Shown in pieces: positions 1-11,749 of a stretch of 31,322 nucleotides of DNA (position 1 is its first letter; each line of letters opens with the position of its first letter). The notes under the pieces are model-generated. The model worked only from the letters and a program-made list of their open reading frames with translations. It was not told the DNA's origin and ran no database searches. Both the position numbers and the translations under genes were made by a program. The stretch is from Actinomycetes bacterium. Its GTDB lineage: Bacteria > Actinomycetota > Acidimicrobiia > Spongiisociales > UBA5794. The stretch lies in assembly GCA_024640745.1 (NCBI GenBank), contig JAHEEL010000004.1:1-31322 (forward strand), given 5' to 3'.

Positions 1-40
1 CAGGCGGAACTTGCCCCTTCCATCCCTTCGAGGAGCTGCT

Positions 41-1270
41 TCATGTACCAGATCTGGGGTCGGTTGCCACCTCACCATCTTCGAGGAAGACCGATCCATC
101 CTGGTAGTTGAGGGGACCAACGAACAGATTGATCGAGCCGTCACCAAGGCCGGTGATGAACTCGTCGACGACGCTCGCCGCATCGCTCGACAACCCGTCT
201 CCGTTGACCCAGCCGATCATGCTCGAATCCCGATCGTTGATGTCGGCCCAATTCGGCGGGATCCACTGGAACGTCGCCTCGAACGAATCGGACACGACCG
301 ACTCGGCCACGTCGAGGTATGCGGGGCCCCAGTTGAAGTAGGGCACCCCGAGGCAGACCTCCGGGGCTTCCGAGCACGCCCCAACGAAGTCGTACGGAAT
401 CGCCCAGACGTTCTCGCCGGTTGCTGCGCGCTGGCCGGCGACGACCAGAGCCTCGGTGGTGTCGATGCCGGACACCACCACATCGGCACCGCCGTCAAAG
501 AAGCCGTTGGTGACCTCGGTCGGGTCGAGCGTGACGCCGGGGATGTTGAACCAGAAGCCGATCCAGTTGACCTCGACGTTGAGGTCGGCGACGTCCTTGC
601 CCGATGCCTCCCAGCAGTGCTTCGCTCCCAGGTACATCGCGCTCGCAAGGCGCCGAGTCTCATCGTTGATGAGCGGACCCAGATACGCGATGTTTCCGGT
701 CTCTGACGTCAACGCTGCGGCACATCCGGCGATCATCTTGCCGTAGGTCATCTTGCCCATGATGTTGCCGAGGTTGGGCAGGTCGGCTCGGTAGGCCTCG
801 CCTTCCTCCCACGCATTGTCGCCCGAGGACCAGATCATCGGAACGTCCGGGTGAGCGGCTGCGGCCGCCTCGATGCCGTCGCGCATGTCGTCCGACGTGG
901 CGAAGATGAAGCTGGCACCTTGCTCGACCATGTCGTCGACCACCTGCTCGACCGACGTCTCCGGCCGATCCGTCGGGTTGACGCTATCGAGCGAGATCAT
1001 CGTCGCGCCGGTCTTCTCCTCCACGTAGTTGCCGGCCTCGAAGTGCGCCTGCGACCACCCGCGATCGTTCTCGGGACCAACCAAGATCATCCCGAACGTG
1101 ACGCCTTCACCGGACATGGCGGCAGCCGTCGTCGTGGTCTCGGCCGCCGGCGCTTCCGCTGCCGCCGTCGTGGTGGTCGTATCGTCGCTCGAGCTGCTGC
1201 AGGCTGCGGCGATGATCGCCAACGCTGCCAGCAGACCGAGGAGGCCCATCCGTCGTCCGTGTAGCTTCAT
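41..1270 (-). CDS. BMP-family ABC transporter substrate-binding lipoprotein (C-terminus frameshifted)
   Basis: Periplasmic/surface solute-binding lipoprotein of the basic membrane protein (Med/BmpA/PnrA) family, which feeds ABC importers usually specific for nucleosides or related ligands. The start is the ATG at 1268-1270, chosen because a GGGAGG Shine-Dalgarno lies just upstream and the protein then opens with a signal peptide (MKLHGRRMGLLGLL...) ending in a lipobox-like IIAAAC and a Ser/Asp/Thr/Ala-rich tether. The mature part begins GVTFGMILVGPENDRGW and contains IFATSDDMRDGI, typical of the family. The reading frame ends in DPRSGT and TGA at 41-43. One extra C in the C-run (plus-strand GGGG at 56-59) would instead continue through QIWYMKQLLEGMEGASSA and stay open to base 1. 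I therefore read the gene as frameshifted or mis-sequenced and really running off the window. No permease or ATPase gene is visible. Family certain, ligand unknown. Confidence 0.85.
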   Translation of the reverse strand: MKLHGRRMGLLGLLAALAIIAAACSSSSDDTTTTTAAAEAPAAETTTTAAAMSGEGVTFGMILVGPENDRGWSQAHFEAGNYVEEKTGATMISLDSVNPTDRPETSVEQVVDDMVEQGASFIFATSDDMRDGIEAAAAAHPDVPMIWSSGDNAWEEGEAYRADLPNLGNIMGKMTYGKMIAGCAAALTSETGNIAYLGPLINDETRRLASAMYLGAKHCWEASGKDVADLNVEVNWIGFWFNIPGVTLDPTEVTNGFFDGGADVVVSGIDTTEALVVAGQRAATGENVWAIPYDFVGACSEAPEVCLGVPYFNWGPAYLDVAESVVSDSFEATFQWIPPNWADINDRDSSMIGWVNGDGLSSDAASVVDEFITGLGDGSINLFVGPLNYQDGSVFLEDGEVATDPRSGT

Positions 1271-1301
1271 TGGTCCTCCCTGTGAGAATGCCCCGCCTCG
1301 A

Positions 1302-1319
1302 ACGGGCAACGGAGCCCGT
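1302..1319 (-). other. Small inverted repeat in the leader of the BMP lipoprotein gene
   Basis: ACGGGC and GCCCGT, separated by 6 nt, form a perfect 6-bp stem about 32-49 nt upstream of the lipoprotein ATG. It could be a leader hairpin or an operator. It has no U-tract and I recognise no riboswitch around it. Confidence 0.25.
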
Positions 1320-1400
1320 GAGAACCACTCTAGGCGCTTCCTTCTGAGGCGCCGCGAACGCGGACTTGCGCTCGCGCACGGCGCGCCCGAGACTCTCCAC

Positions 1401-2840
1401 ATGGAACGATTCAGCCAGCGCCGTCGTCAATTCGCCGCCTCACTCGGGAACGGAATCGCCGTCGTTCCCGCGTCGCGCGAGGTCACTCGCAACGACGACG
1501 TCGACCACGAATTCCGGCAGTCATCTGATTTCTTCTTCCTCACCGGCTTCGACGAACCCGAGGCGATTGCGTTGTTCGATCCGCATCACGACGCGCCGTA
1601 CGTACTCTTCGTTCGGCCGCGAGATCCGGAGCTGGAGGCCTGGAATGGCCGTCGGGCCGGGGTGGACGGTGCGGTGGCCCGGTTCGGCGCCGACGCCGCG
1701 TATCCACTCGCCGAGTTCGACAAGATCCTCCGGAAGCGCCTGCTCGAGCGTGATTCGCTCTGGTACGCCATCGGGTCACCGGTCGACGACCGGGTGCTCG
1801 GGGCGCTCGGCCGGGCGAGGAGCCTCAGCACCCGCACCGGCATCCTGGTTCCGGCCGGGATCGTGAACCCGAATTCGATCCTTGCCGAGCTCCGTCTCAT
1901 CAAGTCATCCGATGAGATCGAAGCCCTGCGCGAGGCATGCCGGATCTCGGCAGCGGGGCATGCAGAAGCAATGCGATTCGCCGAGCCCGGCCGCACCGAG
2001 CACGAGGTGGAAGCGGCCATGGAGTACGTATTCCGGTCCATGGGAGCGGTGCGCGAGGGATACCCATCGATTGTCGCGTCCGGGGACAACGCCTGCATCC
2101 TGCACTACACCGAGAACGATCGATTGATGGAAGACGGTGACTTGCTGCTCATCGACGCCGCAGCCGAGATCGGCTACCTGTCGTCGGACATCACCCGGAC
2201 GTTCCCGGTCAACGGGCGGTTCACGGGGCCGCAGCGGGCCGTCTACGACGTCGTGCTCGCCGCACAGGAGGCCGTGATCGATGCGTGCCGGCCCGGTCTC
2301 CCGTACACGGAGATGCACGAAATCGCCGTGCGGGCTCTGACTGAAGGCATGGTGGGCCTCGGCCTGCTGCCGGGCCCGGTGGAGGACGCGATCGAATACG
2401 GGTGGTACCGGGAGTTCTACTTTCACGGCACCGGGCACTGGCTCGGCATGGATGTCCACGACGCCGGGTCCTACCGCGTCGACGGTGCGGGGCGGCCACT
2501 GGCGCCGGGCATGGCGTTCACCGTTGAGCCCGGCATCTACGTGGCGCGGGACAAGGAGACGATCACGCTGACGAGGGCCGCGTTCGATCTCGACGCCAAC
2601 CGGGATCTCGCCTACGTCGAGGGGGCGACCGAGGCGAAGCGTATCATCGAGGAACGGCGTGCCGCAGCACCGTCGATCACGCATCAGGTACCGACGGAGT
2701 ACCTCGGCATCGGTGTCCGGATCGAGGACGACCTCCTGGTCACCGATTCCGGATGTGAGAACCTCAGCCGGGGAGTACCGGTGGACCCCGATGCGATCGA
2801 GGCCCTCTGGAACGAAGCGGCGATCATCCCGCCGACGTGA
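1401..2840 (+). CDS. pepP: Xaa-Pro aminopeptidase (aminopeptidase P, M24B)
   Basis: Cytoplasmic metallopeptidase that removes the N-terminal residue from peptides with proline in position 2. The 479-residue protein has an N-terminal creatinase-like domain (about 1-165, with SSDFFFLTGFDEPEA) and a C-terminal pita-bread catalytic domain. The five metal ligands are readable: D252 (LLIDAAAE), D263 (SSDITRTFP), H346 (HGTGHWLGMDVHD), E376 (TVEPGIYV) and E442 (GVRIEDD). Dinuclear Mn is expected from the family. The ATG at 1401 is chosen because MERFSQRRRQF is the usual start of this family; upstream codons overlap the divergent lipoprotein promoter region, and no clear Shine-Dalgarno is present. About 45 residues (382-435) are inserted between the TVEPGIYV and GVRIEDD motifs, which nearly touch in E. 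coli PepP. It is monocistronic and converges on the giant coiled-coil gene with a 25-nt gap. Confidence 0.93.
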   Translation: MERFSQRRRQFAASLGNGIAVVPASREVTRNDDVDHEFRQSSDFFFLTGFDEPEAIALFDPHHDAPYVLFVRPRDPELEAWNGRRAGVDGAVARFGADAAYPLAEFDKILRKRLLERDSLWYAIGSPVDDRVLGALGRARSLSTRTGILVPAGIVNPNSILAELRLIKSSDEIEALREACRISAAGHAEAMRFAEPGRTEHEVEAAMEYVFRSMGAVREGYPSIVASGDNACILHYTENDRLMEDGDLLLIDAAAEIGYLSSDITRTFPVNGRFTGPQRAVYDVVLAAQEAVIDACRPGLPYTEMHEIAVRALTEGMVGLGLLPGPVEDAIEYGWYREFYFHGTGHWLGMDVHDAGSYRVDGAGRPLAPGMAFTVEPGIYVARDKETITLTRAAFDLDANRDLAYVEGATEAKRIIEERRAAAPSITHQVPTEYLGIGVRIEDDLLVTDSGCENLSRGVPVDPDAIEALWNEAAIIPPT

Positions 2841-2865
2841 TAGCGGATCGATTGCCTGGGCGTAT

Positions 2866-7080
<4,215 letters not shown>

Positions 7081-7089
7081 GTGCGTGTT

Positions 7090-7110
7090 ATCGGCCGTCC
7101 CCGGGCCGAT
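7090..7110 (-). promoter_or_regulatory. Inverted repeat just upstream of the giant coiled-coil gene
   Basis: ATCGGCC-N7-GGCCGAT is a perfect 7-bp inverted repeat ending 9 nt before the GTG start at 7080. A GATAAC sequence (7087-7092), which could act as a weak -10 box, overlaps its start-proximal arm. It could be an operator, or an mRNA hairpin near the start codon. The function is not established. Confidence 0.35.
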
Positions 7111-7152
7111 CTTGACACGGAACTAGTCACGGGCCGGGCGTGCGCTGCGATA

Positions 7153-7166
7153 GCCCGAAAACGGGC
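7153..7166 (-). terminator. Weak hairpin downstream of pckA
   Basis: GCCCG-AAAA-CGGGC (on the minus strand GCCCG-TTTT-CGGGC) lies about 46 nt past the pckA stop. The 5-bp GC stem has no following T-run, so it is at best a weak intrinsic terminator for the fba-pckA transcript. Confidence 0.25.
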
Positions 7167-7211
7167 GCAGGCAGGCATCTCAGCCGCCCCGTTCACCTCT
7201 TCACACCGACC

Positions 7212-8738
7212 CTAGATCGAGTTGACGACGCTCTCATCGAGACCCGGGAAGCTCGCGAGGAACTCCCGTCGCTCGGTCTTGAGTTGACTCACGATTGCGT
7301 CGTACTCGTCCATCCGCCCCTGGCGCTCGTAGAGCCTCCGCGGCTGGAGGATCTCGGGGTCGGGGAAGCCGGGCAGGTCCGCCGCGATGAGGTAGCCGAA
7401 GTCCGGATCCTCTTCCCACACGATCGAGCCCTCGACGATGCCTTGCACGACGGCAGAGGAATGCTTGATCTTGACCTTCTTCGATCGCTCATCGTCGTCC
7501 CCGCCGCCGACCCGACCGGTCGACATCAGGTACACCTCGAGATCCGGCATCGTCTCGAGGAGTTCGAGGAGCCGCCGGCCCTGCAGCGCATCGTTCGTGA
7601 AGAAGAACGGGTTGGTTCCCGGGACCCGCAGACTCTTTCCGGCCTCGGCCGCTCCACCAGCTGATGTGCCCTTCGTCTCGCCGAGCATGAAGTACGCCGC
7701 GGCTTGCTCTCGCTTGAGCTTCGCCACCGCAGGGATGATTCGCTCGTTGCGGTTGAGCAACAGCAGATAGTTGACCGGCGGCAGATCGCTCGGACTGCGA
7801 TGGCGGATGTTTGCGAGCGGGAAGGTGGAGCGTCCGTTGGCGGTGTACGAATCGTCGAAGAAGTCGACCTTCCCGTCCGGATCGGTGTGGGTATTCTCGA
7901 GCCACGCATCGGGACGCGTCGTTCCGCCATAGATCGTCGGCTCGTCGTCCTCGTCGAGACCGAAGGTCTTGGCAAAGCACCCATTCTCCGACGAGTAGAC
8001 CTTCCCGCCCGGCATCAGGGCGACGAAATCGTCCTGAACCGGCAGCGAGCCGAGCTGCTGGCGGAAGGTCGTTGTGGTCTTCCCCGTCCCGGAGAGTCCC
8101 AGGATCAAAGCGACCTTCTCTTCACCGCCGACGTCCGGGAACGTCTTCAGGCCGGAGTGGAGCGCCAAACCGCCGCGCTCGTAGACGAGGTAGTTCCACA
8201 TGCGGAGCCCGCCCATCTTCGATTCGCCGAAGTAATCAGACCCGAACACGCGGGTCACGTAGTTCTCGAGATCGACGGCAATGAGCCGATCGTCCGACTT
8301 CCCCGGCGCCATGAGACCCGGCGTGTAGATGACGGTGAAATGCGGTGCATACGCATCGTCCTTCGGGAAGAACAGCTGCTGCTGCATCGCGGGGATGTTC
8401 GCCGACGTCTTCTCCATGTAGAGACGACTCGCCGTGCGGAACTCCGGATCAGGGCCGATGTATCCCTCGATGAGGATCATGTCCTTGTCCGCGATGTAGG
8501 CGTCTTGCTTGGCCGCCCACTCGTCGTACTCGGCGCGGGTCATCGCCGGCTTGAACGTCTCGTCGTCATCGACGAAGAACGTCGACTTCGCGAGTCGCGC
8601 CTTCACCTCGGCCTTGTAGCTGAGGTTCCCGAACTCCGTCTCGATGATGCGGGGCATGTGCTCGAGGACCCATTCCCGCATCTCTGCCTGTGTCGGGTTC
8701 TTCGCGACCGACGCCGCATGTGGCAGTTTGATGGCCAT
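7212..8738 (-). CDS. pckA: Phosphoenolpyruvate carboxykinase (ATP type)
   Basis: Catalyses oxaloacetate + ATP to PEP + ADP + CO2, the entry step of gluconeogenesis, in the cytoplasm. The protein has 508 residues, close to the usual 520-540. The phosphate-binding loop GLSGTGKTT is at about 214-222 and a DD metal/kinase-2 pair at 236-237 (VQDDFVAL). RSTFPLANI, LLLLNRN and a glycine-rich GETKGTSAGG follow. The P-loop is canonical, but several surrounding motifs differ from E. coli PckA (no DDEHGW, no classic AGTERG), so it belongs to a divergent ATP-PEPCK branch. The ATG at 8736-8738 is chosen for its AGGGAGGA Shine-Dalgarno; codons further upstream overlap the aldolase 3' end and give a low-complexity leader. 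It sits 49 nt behind the aldolase gene on the same strand, so co-transcription is likely. Confidence 0.92.
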   Translation of the reverse strand: MAIKLPHAASVAKNPTQAEMREWVLEHMPRIIETEFGNLSYKAEVKARLAKSTFFVDDDETFKPAMTRAEYDEWAAKQDAYIADKDMILIEGYIGPDPEFRTASRLYMEKTSANIPAMQQQLFFPKDDAYAPHFTVIYTPGLMAPGKSDDRLIAVDLENYVTRVFGSDYFGESKMGGLRMWNYLVYERGGLALHSGLKTFPDVGGEEKVALILGLSGTGKTTTTFRQQLGSLPVQDDFVALMPGGKVYSSENGCFAKTFGLDEDDEPTIYGGTTRPDAWLENTHTDPDGKVDFFDDSYTANGRSTFPLANIRHRSPSDLPPVNYLLLLNRNERIIPAVAKLKREQAAAYFMLGETKGTSAGGAAEAGKSLRVPGTNPFFFTNDALQGRRLLELLETMPDLEVYLMSTGRVGGGDDDERSKKVKIKHSSAVVQGIVEGSIVWEEDPDFGYLIAADLPGFPDPEILQPRRLYERQGRMDEYDAIVSQLKTERREFLASFPGLDESVVNSI

Positions 8739-8787
8739 TCTCCGTCCTCCCTGTGCTGTATTCGGTCGCGGTGGTCGCCTTCGTCGC

Positions 8788-9837
8788 CTAGGCGATGGTG
8801 ACGCTGTCGTCCAGGTAGACATCCTGGATGGCGTGCAACAACGCCGCCCCCTCCGCCATGGGACGCTGGAACGCCTTGCGCCCCGAAATCAGACCCATGC
8901 CGCCGGCTCGCTTGTTGATCACGGCCGTCTTGACCGCCTGCTCCAGGTCGCCTTCGCCCGACGACGCGCCGCCGCTGTTGATCAGACCGGCGCGGCCCAT
9001 GTAGTTGTTGACGACCTGCCAGCGGGTCAGGTCGATCGGGTTGTCGGTCGTCAGCTCGTCGTAGACGAGGTCATGGGTCTTCCCGTATCCGACGGCTCCG
9101 TAGCCGTTGTTGTTCACCGGCTGCTTCTGCTTGATGATGTCGGCCTCGATCGTGACGCCGAGGTGGTTGGCCTGCGCGGTGAGGTCGGCGGAGGACTCGT
9201 ACGAGACGCCATCAACCGTGAATCCCGCGTTGCGGATGTAGCACCACAGCACCGTGAACATGCCGAGGTCGTGCGCGGTCTCGAATGCCTCCGCGACCTC
9301 CTGGATCTGACGGTTCGACTCGTCGGACCCGAAGTAGATGGTGGCGCCAACGCCGGCGGCGCCGAGATCCCACGCGCGCTCGACGGAGCCGAACATGATC
9401 TGGTCATAGGTCGACGGGTACGTCATGAGCTCGTTGTGATTGATCTTCACGATGAACGGAATCTTGTGCGCGTAGGCGCGCGACGCCATGCCGAGCACAC
9501 CAAACGTCGTAGCGACGGCGTTGGTCCCGCCCTCCATCGCGAGCTTGATGATGTTGAGCGGATCGAAATACGCGGGATTCGGGGCGAACGACGCCGCGGC
9601 GGAATGCTCGATGCCCTGGTCGACCGGCAGGATCGAAACATACCCCGACCCGGCGAGACGTCCACTGTTGAAGAGCAACTCGAGATTGCGGAGCACCTGC
9701 GGGTTGCGGTCGCTCTGGGCGAACACGCGGTCGACGAAATCGGGCCCTGGGAGCACGAGGCTCTCCTTGGGTATGGCCGGGTTCGAATAGCCGAGCAGCG
9801 AGTCTGCGTCGGCGCCGAGCAGTGCCTGAATGTCCAT
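8788..9837 (-). CDS. fbaB: Class I fructose-bisphosphate aldolase (FbaB/DhnA type)
   Basis: Schiff-base aldolase interconverting fructose-1,6-bisphosphate with dihydroxyacetone phosphate and glyceraldehyde-3-phosphate. The protein has 349 residues, matching E. coli FbaB (350). It shows the TIM-barrel signature VDQGIEHS (72-79), FIVKINHNEL (128-137), GVGATIYFGS and EADIIKQKQP (231-240); a lysine in this last stretch (K236 or K238) is the probable Schiff-base residue. The ATG at 9835-9837 is preceded by AAGGAGA at ideal spacing; an upstream in-frame ATG would run into the promoter. The gene leads the two-gene fba-pckA operon, which has a recognisable promoter at 9871-9900. Linking the reversible aldolase with PEP carboxykinase suggests use in the gluconeogenic direction (inference). 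Confidence 0.93.
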   Translation of the reverse strand: MDIQALLGADADSLLGYSNPAIPKESLVLPGPDFVDRVFAQSDRNPQVLRNLELLFNSGRLAGSGYVSILPVDQGIEHSAAASFAPNPAYFDPLNIIKLAMEGGTNAVATTFGVLGMASRAYAHKIPFIVKINHNELMTYPSTYDQIMFGSVERAWDLGAAGVGATIYFGSDESNRQIQEVAEAFETAHDLGMFTVLWCYIRNAGFTVDGVSYESSADLTAQANHLGVTIEADIIKQKQPVNNNGYGAVGYGKTHDLVYDELTTDNPIDLTRWQVVNNYMGRAGLINSGGASSGEGDLEQAVKTAVINKRAGGMGLISGRKAFQRPMAEGAALLHAIQDVYLDDSVTIA

Positions 9838-9870
9838 GAGAGATCTCCTTGCGAGGGGGTGGTCGTAGTG

Positions 9871-9900
9871 ATTATCGCTGAACCGGTGCGCTGTGGACAA
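9871..9900 (-). promoter_or_regulatory. Sigma70-like promoter of the fba-pckA operon
   Basis: On the minus strand, TTGTCC (9895-9900), an 18-nt spacer and GATAAT (9871-9876) form a good -35/-10 pair. The expected transcript start near 9863 leaves a leader of about 26 nt that contains the aldolase Shine-Dalgarno. Confidence 0.6.
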
Positions 9901-9924
9901 TTCTCCTCAAACGGCGACGCGGGT

Positions 9925-11619
9925 TCAGAGGCCGAGGAAGGTCGCGGCATCGTCGGCGGCGGAGTTGGCTCTCGCCAGCAACTCCGATTCCGCCTCCAAC
10001 CAGTTGTCTCCGGCCTCACCCCGCAGGTCGACATAGATCTTCAACTTCGGCTCGGTCCCCGACGGTCGAATCAGCGCACGCCCGGCATCGCCGAGCGAGA
10101 GCTCCACGAGCGGCGTCGCGGCCAGATAGCGCGGCCGATCGTCGGCGCCGCTCCGGTAGTCGGTGACGCCCGTCACACCGAGTCCGCCGAGCGACTCCGG
10201 CGTGCGCTCGCCCAGGAGCGCCATGGCCGCTGCGATCTCGTCGGCACCCTCGGCTCCCGGCCGCACGATGCTCTTCTGCGTCGAGACCCAGAGCCCGTGA
10301 CGACGGTAGAGATCGGCAAGTCGGTCCCAAACCGTCTCTGCGTCGGCCTTGGCGGCGGCCACCAGGGACGCAAATGCAACGGCTGCCGAAATCCCATCCT
10401 TGTCCCGGACGGTCTGGCCGACCGAGTAGCCAAGCGCTTCTTCGTAACCGAACACGTAGTCGCCGCGACCCGCGGCCTCGAGATCGAGGGCGGCATTCCA
10501 GATCCATTTGAATCCGGTGAGCGTTCGGTCGTAGCCGGCTCCGTACTCGTGAGCAATCGAGGCCAGCATCGGCGATGAGACAATGCTGTTGAAGACCAGC
10601 GGCCGGTCGGTACCGCCGCCGGCAAGCAGGTAGTCCGCAAGCAGCACACCGATCTGGTTCCCGGTGAGCTGCCGGTATCCGCTCCCCGGCTCGGGGATCG
10701 AGACGGCGAGCCGGTCCGTGTCGGGATCGTTCGCGATCACCAGATCTGCATCGATCGCCATGGCGAGTTCGTGCGAGAGGTCCATAGCTCCCGGCTCTTC
10801 GGGATTGGGGAATGCGACCGTGGGAAAATGCCCGTCGGGCTCGAATTGCGCGGCGACCGGGTGCACCCGAGAGAAGCCGAACCGGTCGAGCGCCGCCATC
10901 ACGTACTTGCCGCCGACGCCGTGCATCGCGGCGTACACGATGCTGACGTCGCGGTCCCCCGTCGTGGCAGGAAGACTCCGTGCAACCGCATGCAGGTACT
11001 CCTCGAACAGCTCGTCGCCGATCGGAGCGGCTGCAGCCCCGACGATCTCAGCCCGTGGAACCTCGATCGCCGGACCCACCGCGGCGATTGCCGCGGCGAT
11101 CTCGGTATCCATCGGCGGGATGATCTGCGCGCCGTTCTCGGCGTAGACCTTGTATCCGTTGTCGGCGGGGGGGTTGTGCGACGCCGTGATCACGATGCCG
11201 GCAACGCCGCCGAGAGAGAGCAGGGCGTGGGCCACGAGCGGCGTCGGGACCGGGTCGGCGAAGTAACGAACGGCGAAACCGGCGCCGACAAGGACCGCAA
11301 TGGTGTCATCCATGAAGCCCGCCGATGACAGCCTCGCGTCGCGGCCGACCACGACCGGCCCTGCGCCGGTGCCGAGCGAACCGCGGAGGTAGTCGGCCAG
11401 GCCCCTGGTCGCGCGAATCACGGTGGCGCGGTTCATCCGGTTCGAACCGGCCTCGACCCGGCCGCGAAGACCTGCGGTGCCGAATTGGAGGGTCGCGCCC
11501 ATCCGCTCTGTCAGTTCGTCGACGTCGCCGGAGTCGAGGATGCCCTGAAGCTCGGAGCGTGTGACGGGGTCGGGATCACCGGCGATCCATGCGGTGGCGG
11601 CGGTGGTGAGAGCTGTCAT
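9925..11619 (-). CDS. Phosphoglucomutase/phosphomannomutase (alpha-D-phosphohexomutase)
   Basis: Interconverts hexose 1- and 6-phosphates (glucose and/or mannose), linking central carbon flow to polysaccharide and cell-envelope precursors. The protein has 564 residues, the size of bacterial type-2 phosphopentomutase/PGM-like enzymes. The four signature loops are present: the phosphoserine loop ITASHNPPADNGYKVY (Ser147), metal-binding NDPDTDRLAVS (Asp298/300/302), sugar-binding GYEEALGYSVG and phosphate-binding RPSGTEPKLKIYVDL near 530. The motifs do not separate glucose, mannose and pentose specificity. The ATG at 11617-11619 is chosen because a TACGAT -10 box lies exactly 6 nt upstream (leaderless pattern) and upstream in-frame codons form an arginine/glycine-rich non-protein-like leader. 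It is transcribed divergently from hypF and lies 87 nt upstream of the fba start in the same direction. Confidence 0.92.
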   Translation of the reverse strand: MTALTTAATAWIAGDPDPVTRSELQGILDSGDVDELTERMGATLQFGTAGLRGRVEAGSNRMNRATVIRATRGLADYLRGSLGTGAGPVVVGRDARLSSAGFMDDTIAVLVGAGFAVRYFADPVPTPLVAHALLSLGGVAGIVITASHNPPADNGYKVYAENGAQIIPPMDTEIAAAIAAVGPAIEVPRAEIVGAAAAPIGDELFEEYLHAVARSLPATTGDRDVSIVYAAMHGVGGKYVMAALDRFGFSRVHPVAAQFEPDGHFPTVAFPNPEEPGAMDLSHELAMAIDADLVIANDPDTDRLAVSIPEPGSGYRQLTGNQIGVLLADYLLAGGGTDRPLVFNSIVSSPMLASIAHEYGAGYDRTLTGFKWIWNAALDLEAAGRGDYVFGYEEALGYSVGQTVRDKDGISAAVAFASLVAAAKADAETVWDRLADLYRRHGLWVSTQKSIVRPGAEGADEIAAAMALLGERTPESLGGLGVTGVTDYRSGADDRPRYLAATPLVELSLGDAGRALIRPSGTEPKLKIYVDLRGEAGDNWLEAESELLARANSAADDAATFLGL

Positions 11620-11625
11620 GCGTAG

Positions 11626-11631
11626 ATCGTA
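11626..11631 (-). promoter_or_regulatory. -10 box (TACGAT) for a leaderless phosphohexomutase mRNA
   Basis: On the minus strand, TACGAT is followed by 6 nt and then the ATG at 11619, with no Shine-Dalgarno at normal distance. This is the TANNNT arrangement of actinobacterial leaderless transcripts. No convincing -35 box is visible. Confidence 0.5.
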
Positions 11632-11663
11632 CCGAATCTCCAGACCGCGGGCACCCGGGTGAC

Positions 11664-11696
11664 GCGCAGGCACCGGGACCATCGGCCCACCTGCGC
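11664..11696. promoter_or_regulatory. Inverted repeat between the divergent phosphohexomutase and hypF genes
   Basis: GCGCAGG-N19-CCTGCGC has perfect 7-bp arms and lies midway between the two start codons. It could be a regulator site for one or both divergent genes. In DNA this GC-rich a chance repeat is also possible. Confidence 0.25.
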
Positions 11697-11733
11697 AGGC
11701 CCTCCTCCTCTGCCCCGGCCCGCCGGCGCTGCG

Positions 11734-11739
11734 TACGAT
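11734..11739 (+). promoter_or_regulatory. -10 box (TACGAT) upstream of hypF
   Basis: TACGAT lies 10 nt before the ATG at 11750 and overlaps the alternative ATG at 11738, which argues against that earlier start. There is no Shine-Dalgarno, so hypF mRNA is probably leaderless or nearly so. The hexamer is the same as that of the divergent phosphohexomutase gene. Confidence 0.4.
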
Positions 11740-11749
11740 GCAACCAGCG

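Noticed and set aside
7112..7117. Exact TTGACA on the plus strand
   Set aside because: No -10 box lies 16-19 nt downstream and no plus-strand gene follows; likely chance.
8644..10578. Plus-strand 644-codon open frame across pckA, fbaB and the phosphohexomutase
   Set aside because: It spans three confidently assigned minus-strand genes and has no family motif; a by-product of high GC.
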